DNA of 64,000 bases from Inia geoffrensis (Eukaryota > Chordata > Mammalia > Artiodactyla > Iniidae), in the NCBI GenBank assembly GCA_036417435.1, contig JAZAQT010000709.1:1-64000 (forward strand), given 5' to 3'. Under the pieces are notes generated by a model. It had not been told where the DNA came from. It saw nothing but the letters and a program-made list of their open reading frames with translations, and ran no database searches. The translations under genes and the position numbers were made by a program. This document shows positions 23,834 to 38,185 of the stretch, piece by piece (position 1 is the stretch's first letter; each line of letters opens with the position of its first letter).

Positions 23834-25429
23834 ATGATTAGAGAGTGCAAGGAAAGCTGGACGAGGTGTTCCCTGGCTGCAGTCCTCTCAAACGCTAAAA
23901 GCGTAAGTGCTCAAGAGGACTTGCCAAAAAGAGAAGCCAGCTATGGCTGGTGGTGGGATTGTAAATTGCTAACAGCCGGTATGAGGATCAGTAGGCGCTT
24001 TCCTTACCCAAATAAACCCTGGAGGTACCACGAGATTCGGCAACCCCGCTGCACGTCGTATAACCAGAGACTAGCATCATTGGAAGGAAGCACTTGCACC
24101 CCAGCAGTCGTCGTGGTACCCCTGACCACAGCCAAGACATACAAACGAACGAACTGTCGAGCGAGGGGTGAAGGGAGAAAGATGTTCCGCTACCTACACA
24201 CCCTCGACTACCACTCAGCCACAGAACAAAATGCACTCATACTATTTGCAGCAGCATGGGTGGAGCACTAGATGATCTCACTAATTCTGGTCAATTAGAG
24301 GCAGCAAGACACATATCCCCGGATATCACTTATGTGTGCACTCTACATAGGGATGCAAAGGAAGCTAGTAAAGAAAGGAAACCCAGGTTCGCAAAGGGAA
24401 GAAAGAAGCGAGCAGTTCCCACTGGGGGAGATTGGAGACCGGGGAAGTGTGCATTAGGAGATTGGGATTAACAGACACACATTTTAAGTATCAAAAAATG
24501 CTCACCAAGGGCGACTCACCCGAAAGCACATGGAACGATACAAAATATTCCTCGATAAACAGGGCAAAGAATCCGAAACCCTACAGGTACAGCTACGTTT
24601 ATAATTGCATCACGTGGCTGTCGAACTCAAAGAGACCCAGCATTGTATATAAACTATGCTGAAAGAGAAAAGGACTGTTCAATGACAAGGCAAGTCAAGG
24701 GATGAGAAATGCCCACATTCTTACCTCAGGCCTCTGTGACGTCGGCTGCTGTCAGACCCCTGGAGCCTCAGCAGGATACTGCTGCTCTTCTCCCTTGCGT
24801 GGTACCACAATCTCCCGATCCAACATGGACCTCCTACAGGTAAGCACAGCCTGGTGTACACAAATGTTGGTGGAACAGCTGAGAGGGAAAGGCTGAGAAG
24901 AAACCGGATCTCCACAGCTCCTGCTAGGCAAGTTCCCACCTCCAGAACACATCTTTAGGGTCGCCGCACCTGGGAACCACGGCACCCTACGAGTAGCTCC
25001 CTTTCAAGGCTTGCGATATGCCTGGGGTGGGGCCGTGCAGGTTAAGGGGCAGGAGGTGAGCCTACAAAAGCCCAGGAGGGGTGTGTGTTTAGCCACGTTC
25101 GACTCCCCATTTCCAATCCAACACCGGGAACCCCTCGAAGGCCTTTTCCCCCACGTTACCAGAGACGACACGGAGCCGTGCTGCCACCTCGTGGCACACT
25201 GCCGTAACAACCTTACCAACTGTGCGGAAGGGCACCTATCATCCACAAGGCCTATGGCCTGCGGCTTTGCAGACACAACCCTGCCCTCAAGAAATATCCT
25301 GGGCTAGGTAATCTGAAACAAATTCAAATCAGGCCCGACCCTGAGGCAGGAACCTTTCAAGAACTCGGTGGTACTCACCCGCGTTTTAGAAAACAGCACA
25401 TTCAAAAGAAAAGATGCTCAGGATCTGTC
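23834..25429 (+). repeat. Unit u15 (1596 bp)
   Basis: Haplotype AG/AG/C/GT/A/+. It is identical to u13 at every tracked site. Confidence 0.98.
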
Positions 25430-27025
25430 ATGATTAGAGAGTGCAAGGAAAGCTGGACGAGGTGTTCCCTGGCTGCAGTCCTCTCAAACGCTAAAAGCGT
25501 AAGTGCTCAAGAGGACTTGCCAAAAAGAGAAGCCAGCTATGGCTGGTGGTGGGATTGTAAATTGCTAACAGCCGGTATGAGGATCAGTAGGCGCTTTCCT
25601 TACCCAAATAAACCCTGGAGGTACCACGAGATTCGGCAACCCCGCTGCACGTCGTATAACCAGAGACTAGCATCATTGGAAGGAAGCACTTGCACCCCAG
25701 CCGTCGTCGTGGTACCCCTGACCACAGCCAAGACATACAAACGAACGAACTGTCGAGCGAGGGGTGAAGGGAGAAAGATGTTCCGCTACCTACACACCCT
25801 CGACTACCACTCAGCCACAGAACAAAATGCACTCATACTATTTGCAGCAGCATGGGTGGAGCACTAGATGATCTCACTAATTCTGGTCAATTAGAGGCAG
25901 CAAGACACATATCCCCGGATATCACTTATGTGTGCACTCTACATAGGGATGCAAAGGAAGCTAGTAAAGAAAGGAAACCCAGGTTCGCAAAGGGAAGAAA
26001 GAAGCGAGCAGTTCCCACTGGGGGAGATTGGAGACCGGGGAAGTGTGCATTAGGAGATTGGGATTAACAGACACACATTTTAAGTATCAAAAAATGCTCA
26101 CCAAGGGCGACTCACCCGAAAGCACATGGAACGATACAAAATATTCCTCGATAAACAGGGCAAAGAATCCGAAACCCTACAGGTACAGCTACGTTTATAA
26201 TTGCATCACGTGGCTGTCGAACTCAAAGAGACCCAGCATTGTATATAAACTATGCTGAAAGAGAAAAGGACTGTTCAATGACAAGGCAAGTAAAGGGATG
26301 AGAAATGCCCACATTCTTACCTCAGGCCTCTGTGACGTCGGCTGCTGTCAGACCCCTGGAGCCTCAGCAGGATACTGCTGCTCTTCTCCCTTGCGCGGTA
26401 CCACAATCTCCCGATCCAACATGGACCTCCTACAGGTAAGCACAGCCTGGTGTACACAAATGTTGGTGGAACAGCTGAGAGGGAAAGGCTGAGAAGAAAC
26501 CGGATCTCCACAGCTCCTGCTAGGCAAGTTCCCACCTCCAGAACACATCTTTAGGGTCGCCGCACCTGGGAACCACGGCACCCTACGAGTAGCTCCCTTT
26601 CAAGGCTTGCGATATGCCTGGGGTGGGGCCGTGCAGGTTAAGGGGCAGGAGGTGAGCCTACAAAAGCCCAGGAGGGGTGTGTGTTTAGCCACGTTCGACT
26701 CCCCATTTCCAATCCAACACCGGGAACCCCTCGAAGGCCTTTTCCCCCACGTTACCAGAGACGACACGGAGCCGTGCTGCCACCTCGTGGCACACTGCCG
26801 TAACAACCTTACCAACTGTGCGGAAGGGCACCTATCATCCACAAGGCCTATGGCCTGCGGCTTTGCAGACACAACCCTGCCCTCAAGAAATATCCTGGGC
26901 TAGGTAATCTGAAACAAATTCAAATCAGGCCCGACCCTGAGGCAGGAACCTTTCAAGAACTCGGTGGTACTCACCCGCGTTTTAGAAAACAGCACATTCA
27001 AAAGAAAAGATGCTCAGTATCTGTC
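25430..27025 (+). repeat. Unit u16 (1596 bp)
   Basis: Haplotype CG/AG/A/GC/A/+. It has a G to T change at 27018 near its end, shared with the end of u19. Confidence 0.98.
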
Positions 27026-28621
27026 ATGATTAGAGAGTGCAAGGAAAGCTGGACGAGGTGTTCCCTGGCTGCAGTCCTCTCAAACGCTAAAAGCGTAAGT
27101 GCTCAAGAGGACTTGCCAAAAAGAGAAGCCAGCTATGGCTGGTGGTGGGATTGTAAATTGCTAACAGCCGGTATGAGGATCAGTAGGCGCTTTCCTTACC
27201 CAAATAAACCCTGGAGGTACCACGAGATTCGGCAACCCCGCTGCACGTCGTATAACCAGAGACTAGCATCATTGGAAGGAAGCACTTGCACCCCAGCAGT
27301 CGTCGTGGTACCCCTGACCACAGCCAAGACATACAAACGAACGAACTGTCGAGCGAGGGGTGAAGGGAGAAAGATGTTCCGCTACCTACACACCCTCGAC
27401 TACCACTCAGCCACAGAACAAAATGCACTCATACTATTTGCAGCAGCATGGGTGGAGCACTAGATGATCTCACTAATTCTGGTCAATTAGAGGCAGCAAG
27501 ACACATATCCCCGGATATCACTTATGTGTGCACTCTACATAGGGATGCAAAGGAAGCTAGTAAAGAAAGGAAACCCAGGTTCGCAAAGGGAAGAAAGAAG
27601 CGAGCAGTTCCCACTGGGGGAGATTGGAGACCGGGGAAGTGTGCATTAGGAGATTGGGATTAACAGACACACATTTTAAGTATCAAAAAATGCTCACCAA
27701 GGGCGACTCACCCGAAAGCACATGGAACGATACAAAATATTCCTCGATAAACAGGGCAAAGAATCCGAAACCCTACAGGTACAGCTACGTTTATAATTGC
27801 ATCACGTGGCTGTCGAACTCAAAGAGACCCAGCATTGTATATAAACTATGCTGAAAGAGAAAAGGACTGTTCAATGACAAGGCAAGTCAAGGGATGAGAA
27901 ATGCCCACATTCTTACCTCAGGCCTCTGTGACGTCGGCTGCTGTCAGACCCCTGGAGCCTCAGCAGGATACTGCTGCTCTTCTCCCTTGCGTGGTACCAC
28001 AATCTCCCGATCCAACATGGACCTCCTACAGGTAAGCACAGCCTGGTGTACACAAATGTTGGTGGAACAGCTGAGAGGGAAAGGCTGAGAAGAAACCGGA
28101 TCTCCACAGCTCCTGCTAGGCAAGTTCCCACCTCCAGAACACATCTTTAGGGTCGCCGCACCTGGGAACCACGGCACCCTACGAGTAGCTCCCTTTCAAG
28201 GCTTGCGATATGCCTGGGGTGGGGCCGTGCAGGTTAAGGGGCAGGAGGTGAGCCTACAAAAGCCCAGGAGGGGTGTGTGTTTAGCCACGTTCGACTCCCC
28301 ATTTCCAATCCAACACCGGGAACCCCTCGAAGGCCTTTTCCCCCACGTTACCAGAGACGACACGGAGCCGTGTTGCCACCTCGTGGCACACTGCCGTAAC
28401 AACCTTACCAACTGTGCGGAAGGGCACCTATCATCCACAAGGCCTATGGCCTGCGGCTTTGCAGACACAACCCTGCCCTCAAGAAATATCCTGGGCTAGG
28501 TAATCTGAAACAAATTCAAATCAGGCCCGACCCTGAGGCAGGAACCTTTCAAGAACTCGGTGGTACTCACCCGCGTTTTAGAAAACAGCACATTCAAAAG
28601 AAAAGATGCTCAGGATCTGTC
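27026..28621 (+). repeat. Unit u17 (1596 bp)
   Basis: Haplotype AG/AG/C/GT/A/+. It has a C to T change at 28373, shared with u21. Confidence 0.98.
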
Positions 28622-30217
28622 ATGATTAGAGAGTGCAAGGAAAGCTGGACGAGGTGTTCCCTGGCTGCAGTCCTCTCAAACGCTAAAAGCGTAAGTGCTC
28701 AAGAGGACTTGCCAAAAAGAGAAGCCAGCTATGGCTGGTGGTGGGATTGTAAATTGCTAACAGCCGGTATGAGGATCAGTAGGCGCTTTCCTTACCCAAA
28801 TAAACCCTGGAGGTACCACGAGATTCGGCAACCCCGCTGCACGTCGTATAACCAGAGACTAGCATCATTGGAAGGAAGCACTTGCACCCCAGCCGTCGTC
28901 GTGGTACCCCTGACCACAGCCAAGACATACAAACGAACGAACTGTCGAGCGAGGGGTGAAGGGAGAAAGATGTTCCGCTACCTACACACCCTCGACTACC
29001 ACTCAGCCACAGAACAAAATGCACTCATACTATTTGCAGCAGCATGGGTGGAGCACTAGATGATCTCACTAATTCTGGTCAATTAGAGGCAGCAAGACAC
29101 ATATCCCCGGATATCACTTATGTGTGCACTCTACATAGGGATGCAAAGGAAGCTAGTAAAGAAAGGAAACCCAGGTTCGCAAAGGGAAGAAAGAAGCGAG
29201 CAGTTCCCACTGGGGGAGATTGGAGACCGGGGAAGTGTGCATTAGGAGATTGGGATTAACAGACACACATTTTAAGTATCAAAAAATGCTCACCAAGGGC
29301 GACTCACCCGAAAGCACATGGAACGATACAAAATATTCCTCGATAAACAGGGCAAAGAATCCGAAACCCTACAGGTACAGCTACGTTTATAATTGCATCA
29401 CGTGGCTGTCGAACTCAAAGAGACCCAGCATTGTATATAAACTATGCTGAAAGAGAAAAGGACTGTTCAATGACAAGGCAAGTCAAGGGATGAGAAATGC
29501 CCACATTCTTACCTCAGGCCTCTGTGACGTCGGCTGCTGTCAGACCCCTGGAGCCTCAGCAGGATACTGCTGCTCTTCTCCCTTGCACGGTACCACAATC
29601 TCCCGATCCAACATGGACCTCCTACAGGTAAGCACAGCCTGGTGTACACAAATGTTGGTGGAACAGCTGAGAGGGAAAGGCTGAGAAGAAACCGGATCTC
29701 CACAGCTCCTGCTAGGCAAGTTCCCACCTCCAGAACACATCTTTAGGGTCGCCGCACCTGGGAACCACGGCACCCTACGAGTAGCTCCCTTTCAAGGCTT
29801 GCGATATGCCTGGGGTGGGGCCGTGCAGGTTAAGGGGCAGGAGGTGAGCCTACAAAAGCCCAGGAGGGGTGTGTGTTTAGCCACGTTCGACTCCCCATTT
29901 CCAATCCAACACCGGGAACCCCTCGAAGGCCTTTTCCCCCACGTTACCAGAGACGACACGGAGCCGTGCTGCCACCTCGTGGCACACTGCCGTAACAACC
30001 TTACCAACTGTGCGGAAGGGCACCTATCATCCACAAGGCCTATGGCCTGCGGCTTTGCAGACACAACCCTGCCCTCAAGAAATATCCTGGGCTAGGTAAT
30101 CTGAAACAAATTCAAATCAGGCCCGACCCTGAGGCAGGAACCTTTCAAGAACTCGGTGGTACTCACCCGCGTTTTAGAAAACAGCACATTCAAAAGAAAA
30201 GATGCTCAGGATCTGTC
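28622..30217 (+). repeat. Unit u18 (1596 bp)
   Basis: Haplotype CG/AG/C/AC/A/+. The AC at offsets 966-967 is shared only with u8. Confidence 0.98.
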
Positions 30218-31810
30218 ATGATTAGAGAGTGCAAGGAAAGCTGGACGAGGTGTTCCCTGGCTGCAGTCCTCTCAAACGCTAAAAGCGTAAGTGCTCAAGA
30301 GGACTTGCCAAAAAGAGAAGCCAGCTATGGCTGGTGGTGGGATTGTAAATTGCTAACAGCCGGTATGAGGATCAGTAGGCGCTTTCCTTACCCAAATAAA
30401 CCCTGGAGGTACCACGAGATTCGGCAACCCCGCTGCACGTCGTATAACCAGAGACTAGCATCATTGGAAGGAAGCACTTGCACCCCAGCCGTCGTCGTGG
30501 TACCCCTGACCACAGCCAAGACATACAAACGAACGAACTGTCGAGCGAGGGGTGAAGGGAGAAAGATGTTCCGCTACCTACACACCCTCGACTACCACTC
30601 AGCCACACAACAAAATGCACTCATACTATTTGCAGCAGCATGGGTGGAGCACTAGATGATCTCACTAATTCTGGTCAATTAGAGGCAGCAAGACACATAT
30701 CCCCGGATATCACTTATGTGTGCACTCTACATAGGGATGCAAAGGAAGCTAGTAAAGAAAGGAAACCCAGGTTCGCAAAGGGAAGAAAGAAGCGAGCAGT
30801 TCCCACTGGGGGAGATTGGAGACCGGGGAAGTGTGCATTAGGAGATTGGGATTAACAGACACACATTTTAAGTATCAAAAAATGCTCACCAAGGGCGACT
30901 CACCCGAAAGCACATGGAACGATACAAAATATTCCTCGATAAACAGGGCAAAGAATCCGAAACCCTACAGGTACAGCTACGTTTATAATTGCATCACGTG
31001 GCTGTCGAACTCAAAGAGACCCAGCATTGTATATAAACTATGCTGAAAGAGAAAAGGACTGTTCAATGACAAGGCAAGTAAAGGGATGAGAAATGCCCAC
31101 ATTCTTACCTCAGGCCTCTGTGACGTCGGCTGCTGTCAGACCCCTGGAGCCTCAGCAGGATACTGCTGCTCTTCTCCCTTGCGCGGTACCACAATCTCCC
31201 GATCCAACATGGACCTCCTACAGGTAAGCACAGCCTGGTGTACACAAATGTTGGTGGAACAGCTGAGAGGGAAAGTCTGAGAAGAAACCGGATCTCCACA
31301 GCTCCTGCTAGGCAAGTTCCCACCTCCAGAACACATCTTTAGGGTCGCCGCACCTGGGAACCACGGCACCCTACGAGTAGCTCCCTTTCAAGGCTTGCGA
31401 TATGCCTGGGGTGGGGCCGTGCAGGTTAAGGGGCAGGAGGTGAGCCTACAAAAGCCCAGGGGTGTGTGTTTAGCCACGTTCGACTCCCCATTTCCAATCC
31501 AACACCGGGAACCCCTCGAAGGCCTTTTCCCCCACGTTACCAGAGACGACACGGAGCCGTGCTGCCACCTCGTGGCACACTGCCGTAACAACCTTACCAA
31601 CTGTGCGGAAGGGCACCTATCATCCACAAGGCCTATGGCCTGCGGCTTTGCAGACACAACCCTGCCCTCAAGAAATATCCTGGGCTAGGTAATCTGAAAC
31701 AAATTCAAATCAGGCCCGACCCTGAGGCAGGAACCTTTCAAGAACTCGGTGGTACTCACCCGCGTTTTAGAAAACAGCACATTCAAAAGAAAAGATGCTC
31801 AGTATCTGTC
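30218..31810 (+). repeat. Unit u19 (1593 bp)
   Basis: Haplotype CG/AC/A/GC/A/-. It has a private T at 31276, and T at 31803 shared with u16. Confidence 0.98.
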
Positions 31811-33406
31811 ATGATTAGAGAGTGCAAGGAAAGCTGGACGAGGTGTTCCCTGGCTGCAGTCCTCTCAAACGCTAAAAGCGTAAGTGCTCAAGAGGACTTG
31901 CCAAAAAGAGAAGCCAGCTATGGCTGGTGGTGGGATTGTAAATTGCTAACAGCCGGTATGAGGATCAGTAGGCGCTTTCCTTACCCAAATAAACCCTGGA
32001 GGTACCACGAGATTCGGCAACCCCGCTGCACGTCGTATAACCAGAGACTAGCATCATTGGAAGGAAGCACTTGCACCCCAGCAGTCGTCGTGGTACCCCT
32101 GACCACAGCCAAGACATACAAACGAACGAACTGTCGAGCGAGGGGTGAAGGGAGAAAGATGTTCCGCTACCTACACACCCTCGACTACCACTCAGCCACA
32201 GAACAAAATGCACTCATACTATTTGCAGCAGCATGGGTGGAGCACTAGATGATCTCACTAATTCTGGTCAATTAGAGGCAGCAAGACACATATCCCCGGA
32301 TATCACTTATGTGTGCACTCTACATAGGGATGCAAAGGAAGCTAGTAAAGAAAGGAAACCCAGGTTCGCAAAGGGAAGAAAGAAGCGAGCAGTTCCCACT
32401 GGGGGAGATTGGAGACCGGGGAAGTGTGCATTAGGAGATTGGGATTAACAGACACACATTTTAAGTATCAAAAAATGCTCACCAAGGGCGACTCACCCGA
32501 AAGCACATGGAACGATACAAAATATTCCTCAATAAACAGGGCAAAGAATCCGAAACCCTACAGGTACAGCTACGTTTATAATTGCATCACGTGGCTGTCG
32601 AACTCAAAGAGACCCAGCATTGTATATAAACTATGCTGAAAGAGAAAAGGACTGTTCAATGACAAGGCAAGTCAAGGGATGAGAAATGCCCACATTCTTA
32701 CCTCAGGCCTCTGTGACGTCGGCTGCTGTCAGACCCCTGGAGCCTCAGCAGGATACTGCTGCTCTTCTCCCTTGCGTGGTACCACAATCTCCCGATCCAA
32801 CATGGACCTCCTACAGGTAAGCACAGCCTGGTGTACACAAATGTTGGTGGAACAGCTGAGAGGGAAAGGCTGAGAAGAAACCGGATCTCCACAGCTCCTG
32901 CTAGGCAAGTTCCCACCTCCAGAACACATCTTTAGGGTCGCCGCACCTGGGAACCACGGCACCCTACGAGTAGCTCCCTTTCAAGGCTTGCGATATGCCT
33001 GGGGTGGGGCCGTGCAGGTTAAGGGGCAGGAGGTGAGCCTACAAAAGCCAAGGAGGGGTGTGTGTTTAGCCACGTTCGACTCCCCATTTCCAATCCAACA
33101 CCGGGAACCCCTCGAAGGCCTTTTCCCCCACGTTACCAGAGACGACACGGAGCCGTGCTGCCACCTCGTGGCACACTGCCGTAACAACCTTACCAACTGT
33201 GCGGAAGGGCACCTATCATCCACAAGGCCTATGGCCTGCGGCTTTGCAGACACAACCCTGCCCTCAAGAAATATCCTGGGCTAGGTAATCTGAAACAAAT
33301 TCAAATCAGGCCCGACCCTGAGGCAGGAACCTTTCAAGAACTCGGTGGTACTCACCCGCGTTTTAGAAAACAGCACATTCAAAAGAAAAGATGCTCAGGA
33401 TCTGTC
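31811..33406 (+). repeat. Unit u20 (1596 bp)
   Basis: Haplotype AG/AG/C/GT/A/+. Private changes are G to A at 32531 (in a CG) and C to A at 33050. Confidence 0.98.
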
Positions 33407-34999
33407 ATGATTAGAGAGTGCAAGGAAAGCTGGACGAGGTGTTCCCTGGCTGCAGTCCTCTCAAACGCTAAAAGCGTAAGTGCTCAAGAGGACTTGCCAA
33501 AAAGAGAAGCCAGCTATGGCTGGTGGTGGGATTGTAAATTGCTAACAGCCGGTATGAGGATCAGTAGGCGCTTTCCTTACCCAAATAAACCCTGGAGGTA
33601 CCACGAGATTCGGCAACCCCGCTGCACGTCGTATAACCAGAGACTAGCATCATTGGAAGGAAGCACTTGCACCCCAGCCGTCGTCGTGGTACCCCTGACC
33701 ACAGCCAAGACATACAAACGAACGAACTGTCGAGCGAGGGGTGAAGGGAGAAAGATGTTCCGCTACCTACACACCCTCGACTACCACTCAGCCACAGAAC
33801 AAAATGCACTCATACTATTTGCAGCAGCATGGGTGGAGCACTAGATGATCTCACTAATTCTGGTCAATTAGAGGCAGCAAGACACATATCCCCGGATATC
33901 ACTTATGTGTGCACTCTACATAGGGATGCAAAGGAAGCTAGTAAAGAAAGGAAACCCAGGTTCGCAAAGGGAAGAAAGAAGCGAGCAGTTCCCACTGGGG
34001 GAGATTGGAGACCGGGGAAGTGTGCATTAGGAGATTGGGATTAACAGACACACATTTTAAGTATCAAAAAATGCTCACCAAGGGCGACTCACCCGAAAGC
34101 ACATGGAACGATACAAAATATTCCTCGATAAACAGGGCAAAGAATCCGAAACCCTACAGGTACAGCTACGTTTATAATTGCATCACGTGGCTGTCGAACT
34201 CAAAGAGACCCAGCATTGTATATAAACTATGCTGAAAGAGAAAAGGACTGTTCAATGACAAGGCAAGTAAAGGGATGAGAAATGCCCACATTCTTACCTC
34301 AGGCCTCTGTGACGTCGGCTGCTGTCAGACCCCTGGAGCCTCAGCAGGATACTGCTGCTCTTCTCCCTTGCGTGGTACCACAATCTCCCGATCCAACATG
34401 GACCTCCTACAGGTAAGCACAGCCTGGTGTACACAAATGTTGGTGGAACAGCTGAGAGGGAAAGGCTGAGAAGAAACCGGATCTCCACAGCTCCTGCTAG
34501 GCAAGTTCCCACCTCCAGAACACATCTTTAGGGTCGCCGCACCTGGGAACCACGGCACCCTACGAGTAGCTCCCTTTCAAGGCTTGCGATATGCCTGGGG
34601 TGGGGCCGTGCAGGTTAAGGGGCAGGAGGTGAGCCTACAAAAGCCCAGGGGTGTGTGTTTAGCCACGTTCGACTCCCCATTTCCAATCCAACACCGGGAA
34701 CCCCTCGAAGGCCTTTTCCCCCACGTTACCAGAGACGACACGGAGCCGTGTTGCCACCTCGTGGCACACTGCCGTAACAACCTTACCAACTGTGCGGAAG
34801 GGCACCTATCATCCACAAGGCCTATGGCCTGCGGCTTTGCAGACACAACCCTGCCCTCAAGAAATATCCTGGGCTAGGTAATCTGAAACAAATTCAAATC
34901 AGGCCCGACCCTGAGGCAGGAACCTTTCAAGAACTCGGTGGTACTCACCCGCGTTTTAGAAAACAGCACATTCAAAAGAAAAGATGCTCAGGATCTGTC
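33407..34999 (+). repeat. Unit u21 (1593 bp)
   Basis: Haplotype CG/AG/A/GT/A/-. It has T at 34751, shared with u17. It opens a run of twelve units without the AGG insertion. Confidence 0.98.
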
Positions 35000-36592
35000 A
35001 TGATTAGAGAGTGCAAGGAAAGCTGGACGAGGTGTTCCCTGGCTGCAGTCCTCTCAAACGCTAAAAGCGTAAGTGCTCAAGAGGACTTGCCAAAAAGAGA
35101 AGCCAGCTATGGCTGGTGGTGGGATTGTAAATTGCTAACAGCCGGTATGAGGATCAGTAGGCGCTTTCCTTACCCAAATAAACCCTGGAGGTACCACGAG
35201 ATTCGGCAACCCCGCTGCACGTCGTATAACCAGAGACTAGCATCATTGGAAGGAAGCACTTGCACCCCAGCCGTCGTCGTGGTACCCCTGACCACAGCCA
35301 AGACATACAAACGAACGAACTGTCGAGCGAGGGGTGAAGGGAGAAAGATGTTCCGCTACCTACACACCCTCGACTACCACTCAGCCACACAACAAAATGC
35401 ACTCATACTATTTGCAGCAGCATGGGTGGAGCACTAGATGATCTCACTAATTCTGGTCAATTAGAGGCAGCAAGACACATATCCCCGGATATCACTTATG
35501 TGTGCACTCTACATAGGGATGCAAAGGAAGCTAGTAAAGAAAGGAAACCCAGGTTCGCAAAGGGAAGAAAGAAGCGAGCAGTTCCCACTGGGGGAGATTG
35601 GAGACCGGGGAAGTGTGCATTAGGAGATTGGGATTAACAGACACACATTTTAAGTATCAAAAAATGCTCACCAAGGGCGACTCACCCGAAAGCACATGGA
35701 ACGATACAAAATATTCCTCGATAAACAGGGCAAAGAATCCGAAACCCTACAGGTACAGCTACGTTTATAATTGCATCACGTGGCTGTCGAACTCAAAGAG
35801 ACCCAGCATTGTATATAAACTATGCTGAAAGAGAAAAGGACTGTTCAATGACAAGGCAAGTAAAGGGATGAGAAATGCCCACATTCTTACCTCAGGCCTC
35901 TGTGACGTCGGCTGCTGTCAGACCCCTGGAGCCTCAGCAGGATACTGCTGCTCTTCTCCCTTGCGCGGTACCACAATCTCCCGATCCAACATGGACCTCC
36001 TACAGGTAAGCACAGCCTGGTGTACACAAATGTTGGTGGAACAGCTGAGAGGGAAAGGCTGAGAAGAAACCGGATCTCCACAGCTCCTGCTAGGCAAGTT
36101 CCCACCTCCAGAACACATCTTTAGGGTCGCCGCACCTGGGAACCACGGCACCCTACGAGTAGCTCCCTTTCAAGGCTTGCGATATGCCTGGGGTGGGGCC
36201 GTGCAGGTTAAGGGGCAGGAGGTGAGCCTACAAAAGCCCAGGGGTGTGTGTTTAGCCACGTTCGACTCCCCATTTCCAATCCAACACCGGGAACCCCTCG
36301 AAGGCCTTTTCCCCCACGTTACCAGAGACGACACGGAGCCGTGCTGCCACCTCGTGGCACACTGCCGTAACAACCTTACCAACTGTGCGGAAGGGCACCT
36401 ATCATCCACAAGGCCTATGGCCTGCGGCTTTGCAGACACAACCCTGCCCTCAAGAAATATCCTGGGCTAGGTAATCTGAAACAAATTCAAATCAGGCCCG
36501 ACCCTGAGGCAGGAACCTTTCAAGAACTCGGTGGTACTCACCCGCGTTTTAGAAAACAGCACATTCAAAAGAAAAGATGCTCAGGATCTGTC
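35000..36592 (+). repeat. Unit u22 (1593 bp)
   Basis: Haplotype CG/AC/A/GC/A/-. It matches u23 and u27 at the tracked sites. Confidence 0.98.
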
Positions 36593-38185
36593 ATGATTAG
36601 AGAGTGCAAGGAAAGCTGGACGAGGTGTTCCCTGGCTGCAGTCCTCTCAAACGCTAAAAGCGTAAGTGCTCAAGAGGACTTGCCAAAAAGAGAAGCCAGC
36701 TATGGCTGGTGGTGGGATTGTAAATTGCTAACAGCCGGTATGAGGATCAGTAGGCGCTTTCCTTACCCAAATAAACCCTGGAGGTACCACGAGATTCGGC
36801 AACCCCGCTGCACGTCGTATAACCAGAGACTAGCATCATTGGAAGGAAGCACTTGCACCCCAGCCGTCGTCGTGGTACCCCTGACCACAGCCAAGACATA
36901 CAAACGAACGAACTGTCGAGCGAGGGGTGAAGGGAGAAAGATGTTCCGCTACCTACACACCCTCGACTACCACTCAGCCACACAACAAAATGCACTCATA
37001 CTATTTGCAGCAGCATGGGTGGAGCACTAGATGATCTCACTAATTCTGGTCAATTAGAGGCAGCAAGACACATATCCCCGGATATCACTTATGTGTGCAC
37101 TCTACATAGGGATGCAAAGGAAGCTAGTAAAGAAAGGAAACCCAGGTTCGCAAAGGGAAGAAAGAAGCGAGCAGTTCCCACTGGGGGAGATTGGAGACCG
37201 GGGAAGTGTGCATTAGGAGATTGGGATTAACAGACACACATTTTAAGTATCAAAAAATGCTCACCAAGGGCGACTCACCCGAAAGCACATGGAACGATAC
37301 AAAATATTCCTCGATAAACAGGGCAAAGAATCCGAAACCCTACAGGTACAGCTACGTTTATAATTGCATCACGTGGCTGTCGAACTCAAAGAGACCCAGC
37401 ATTGTATATAAACTATGCTGAAAGAGAAAAGGACTGTTCAATGACAAGGCAAGTAAAGGGATGAGAAATGCCCACATTCTTACCTCAGGCCTCTGTGACG
37501 TCGGCTGCTGTCAGACCCCTGGAGCCTCAGCAGGATACTGCTGCTCTTCTCCCTTGCGCGGTACCACAATCTCCCGATCCAACATGGACCTCCTACAGGT
37601 AAGCACAGCCTGGTGTACACAAATGTTGGTGGAACAGCTGAGAGGGAAAGGCTGAGAAGAAACCGGATCTCCACAGCTCCTGCTAGGCAAGTTCCCACCT
37701 CCAGAACACATCTTTAGGGTCGCCGCACCTGGGAACCACGGCACCCTACGAGTAGCTCCCTTTCAAGGCTTGCGATATGCCTGGGGTGGGGCCGTGCAGG
37801 TTAAGGGGCAGGAGGTGAGCCTACAAAAGCCCAGGGGTGTGTGTTTAGCCACGTTCGACTCCCCATTTCCAATCCAACACCGGGAACCCCTCGAAGGCCT
37901 TTTCCCCCACGTTACCAGAGACGACACGGAGCCGTGCTGCCACCTCGTGGCACACTGCCGTAACAACCTTACCAACTGTGCGGAAGGGCACCTATCATCC
38001 ACAAGGCCTATGGCCTGCGGCTTTGCAGACACAACCCTGCCCTCAAGAAATATCCTGGGCTAGGTAATCTGAAACAAATTCAAATCAGGCCCGACCCTGA
38101 GGCAGGAACCTTTCAAGAACTCGGTGGTACTCACCCGCGTTTTAGAAAACAGCACATTCAAAAGAAAAGATGCTCAGGATCTGTC
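36593..38185 (+). repeat. Unit u23 (1593 bp)
   Basis: Haplotype CG/AC/A/GC/A/-. First member of the four-unit block repeated at 42964. Confidence 0.98.

Larger units (their letters stand above)
19046..25429 (+). repeat. Higher-order duplication: a two-unit block repeated in tandem (2 x 3192 bp)
   Basis: u12-u13 (19046-22237) and u14-u15 (22238-25429) agree at every tracked site, including the rare offset 1455/1461 pair and the CTCTC sequence just before the second unit of each block. I did not align them base by base. Confidence 0.88.
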
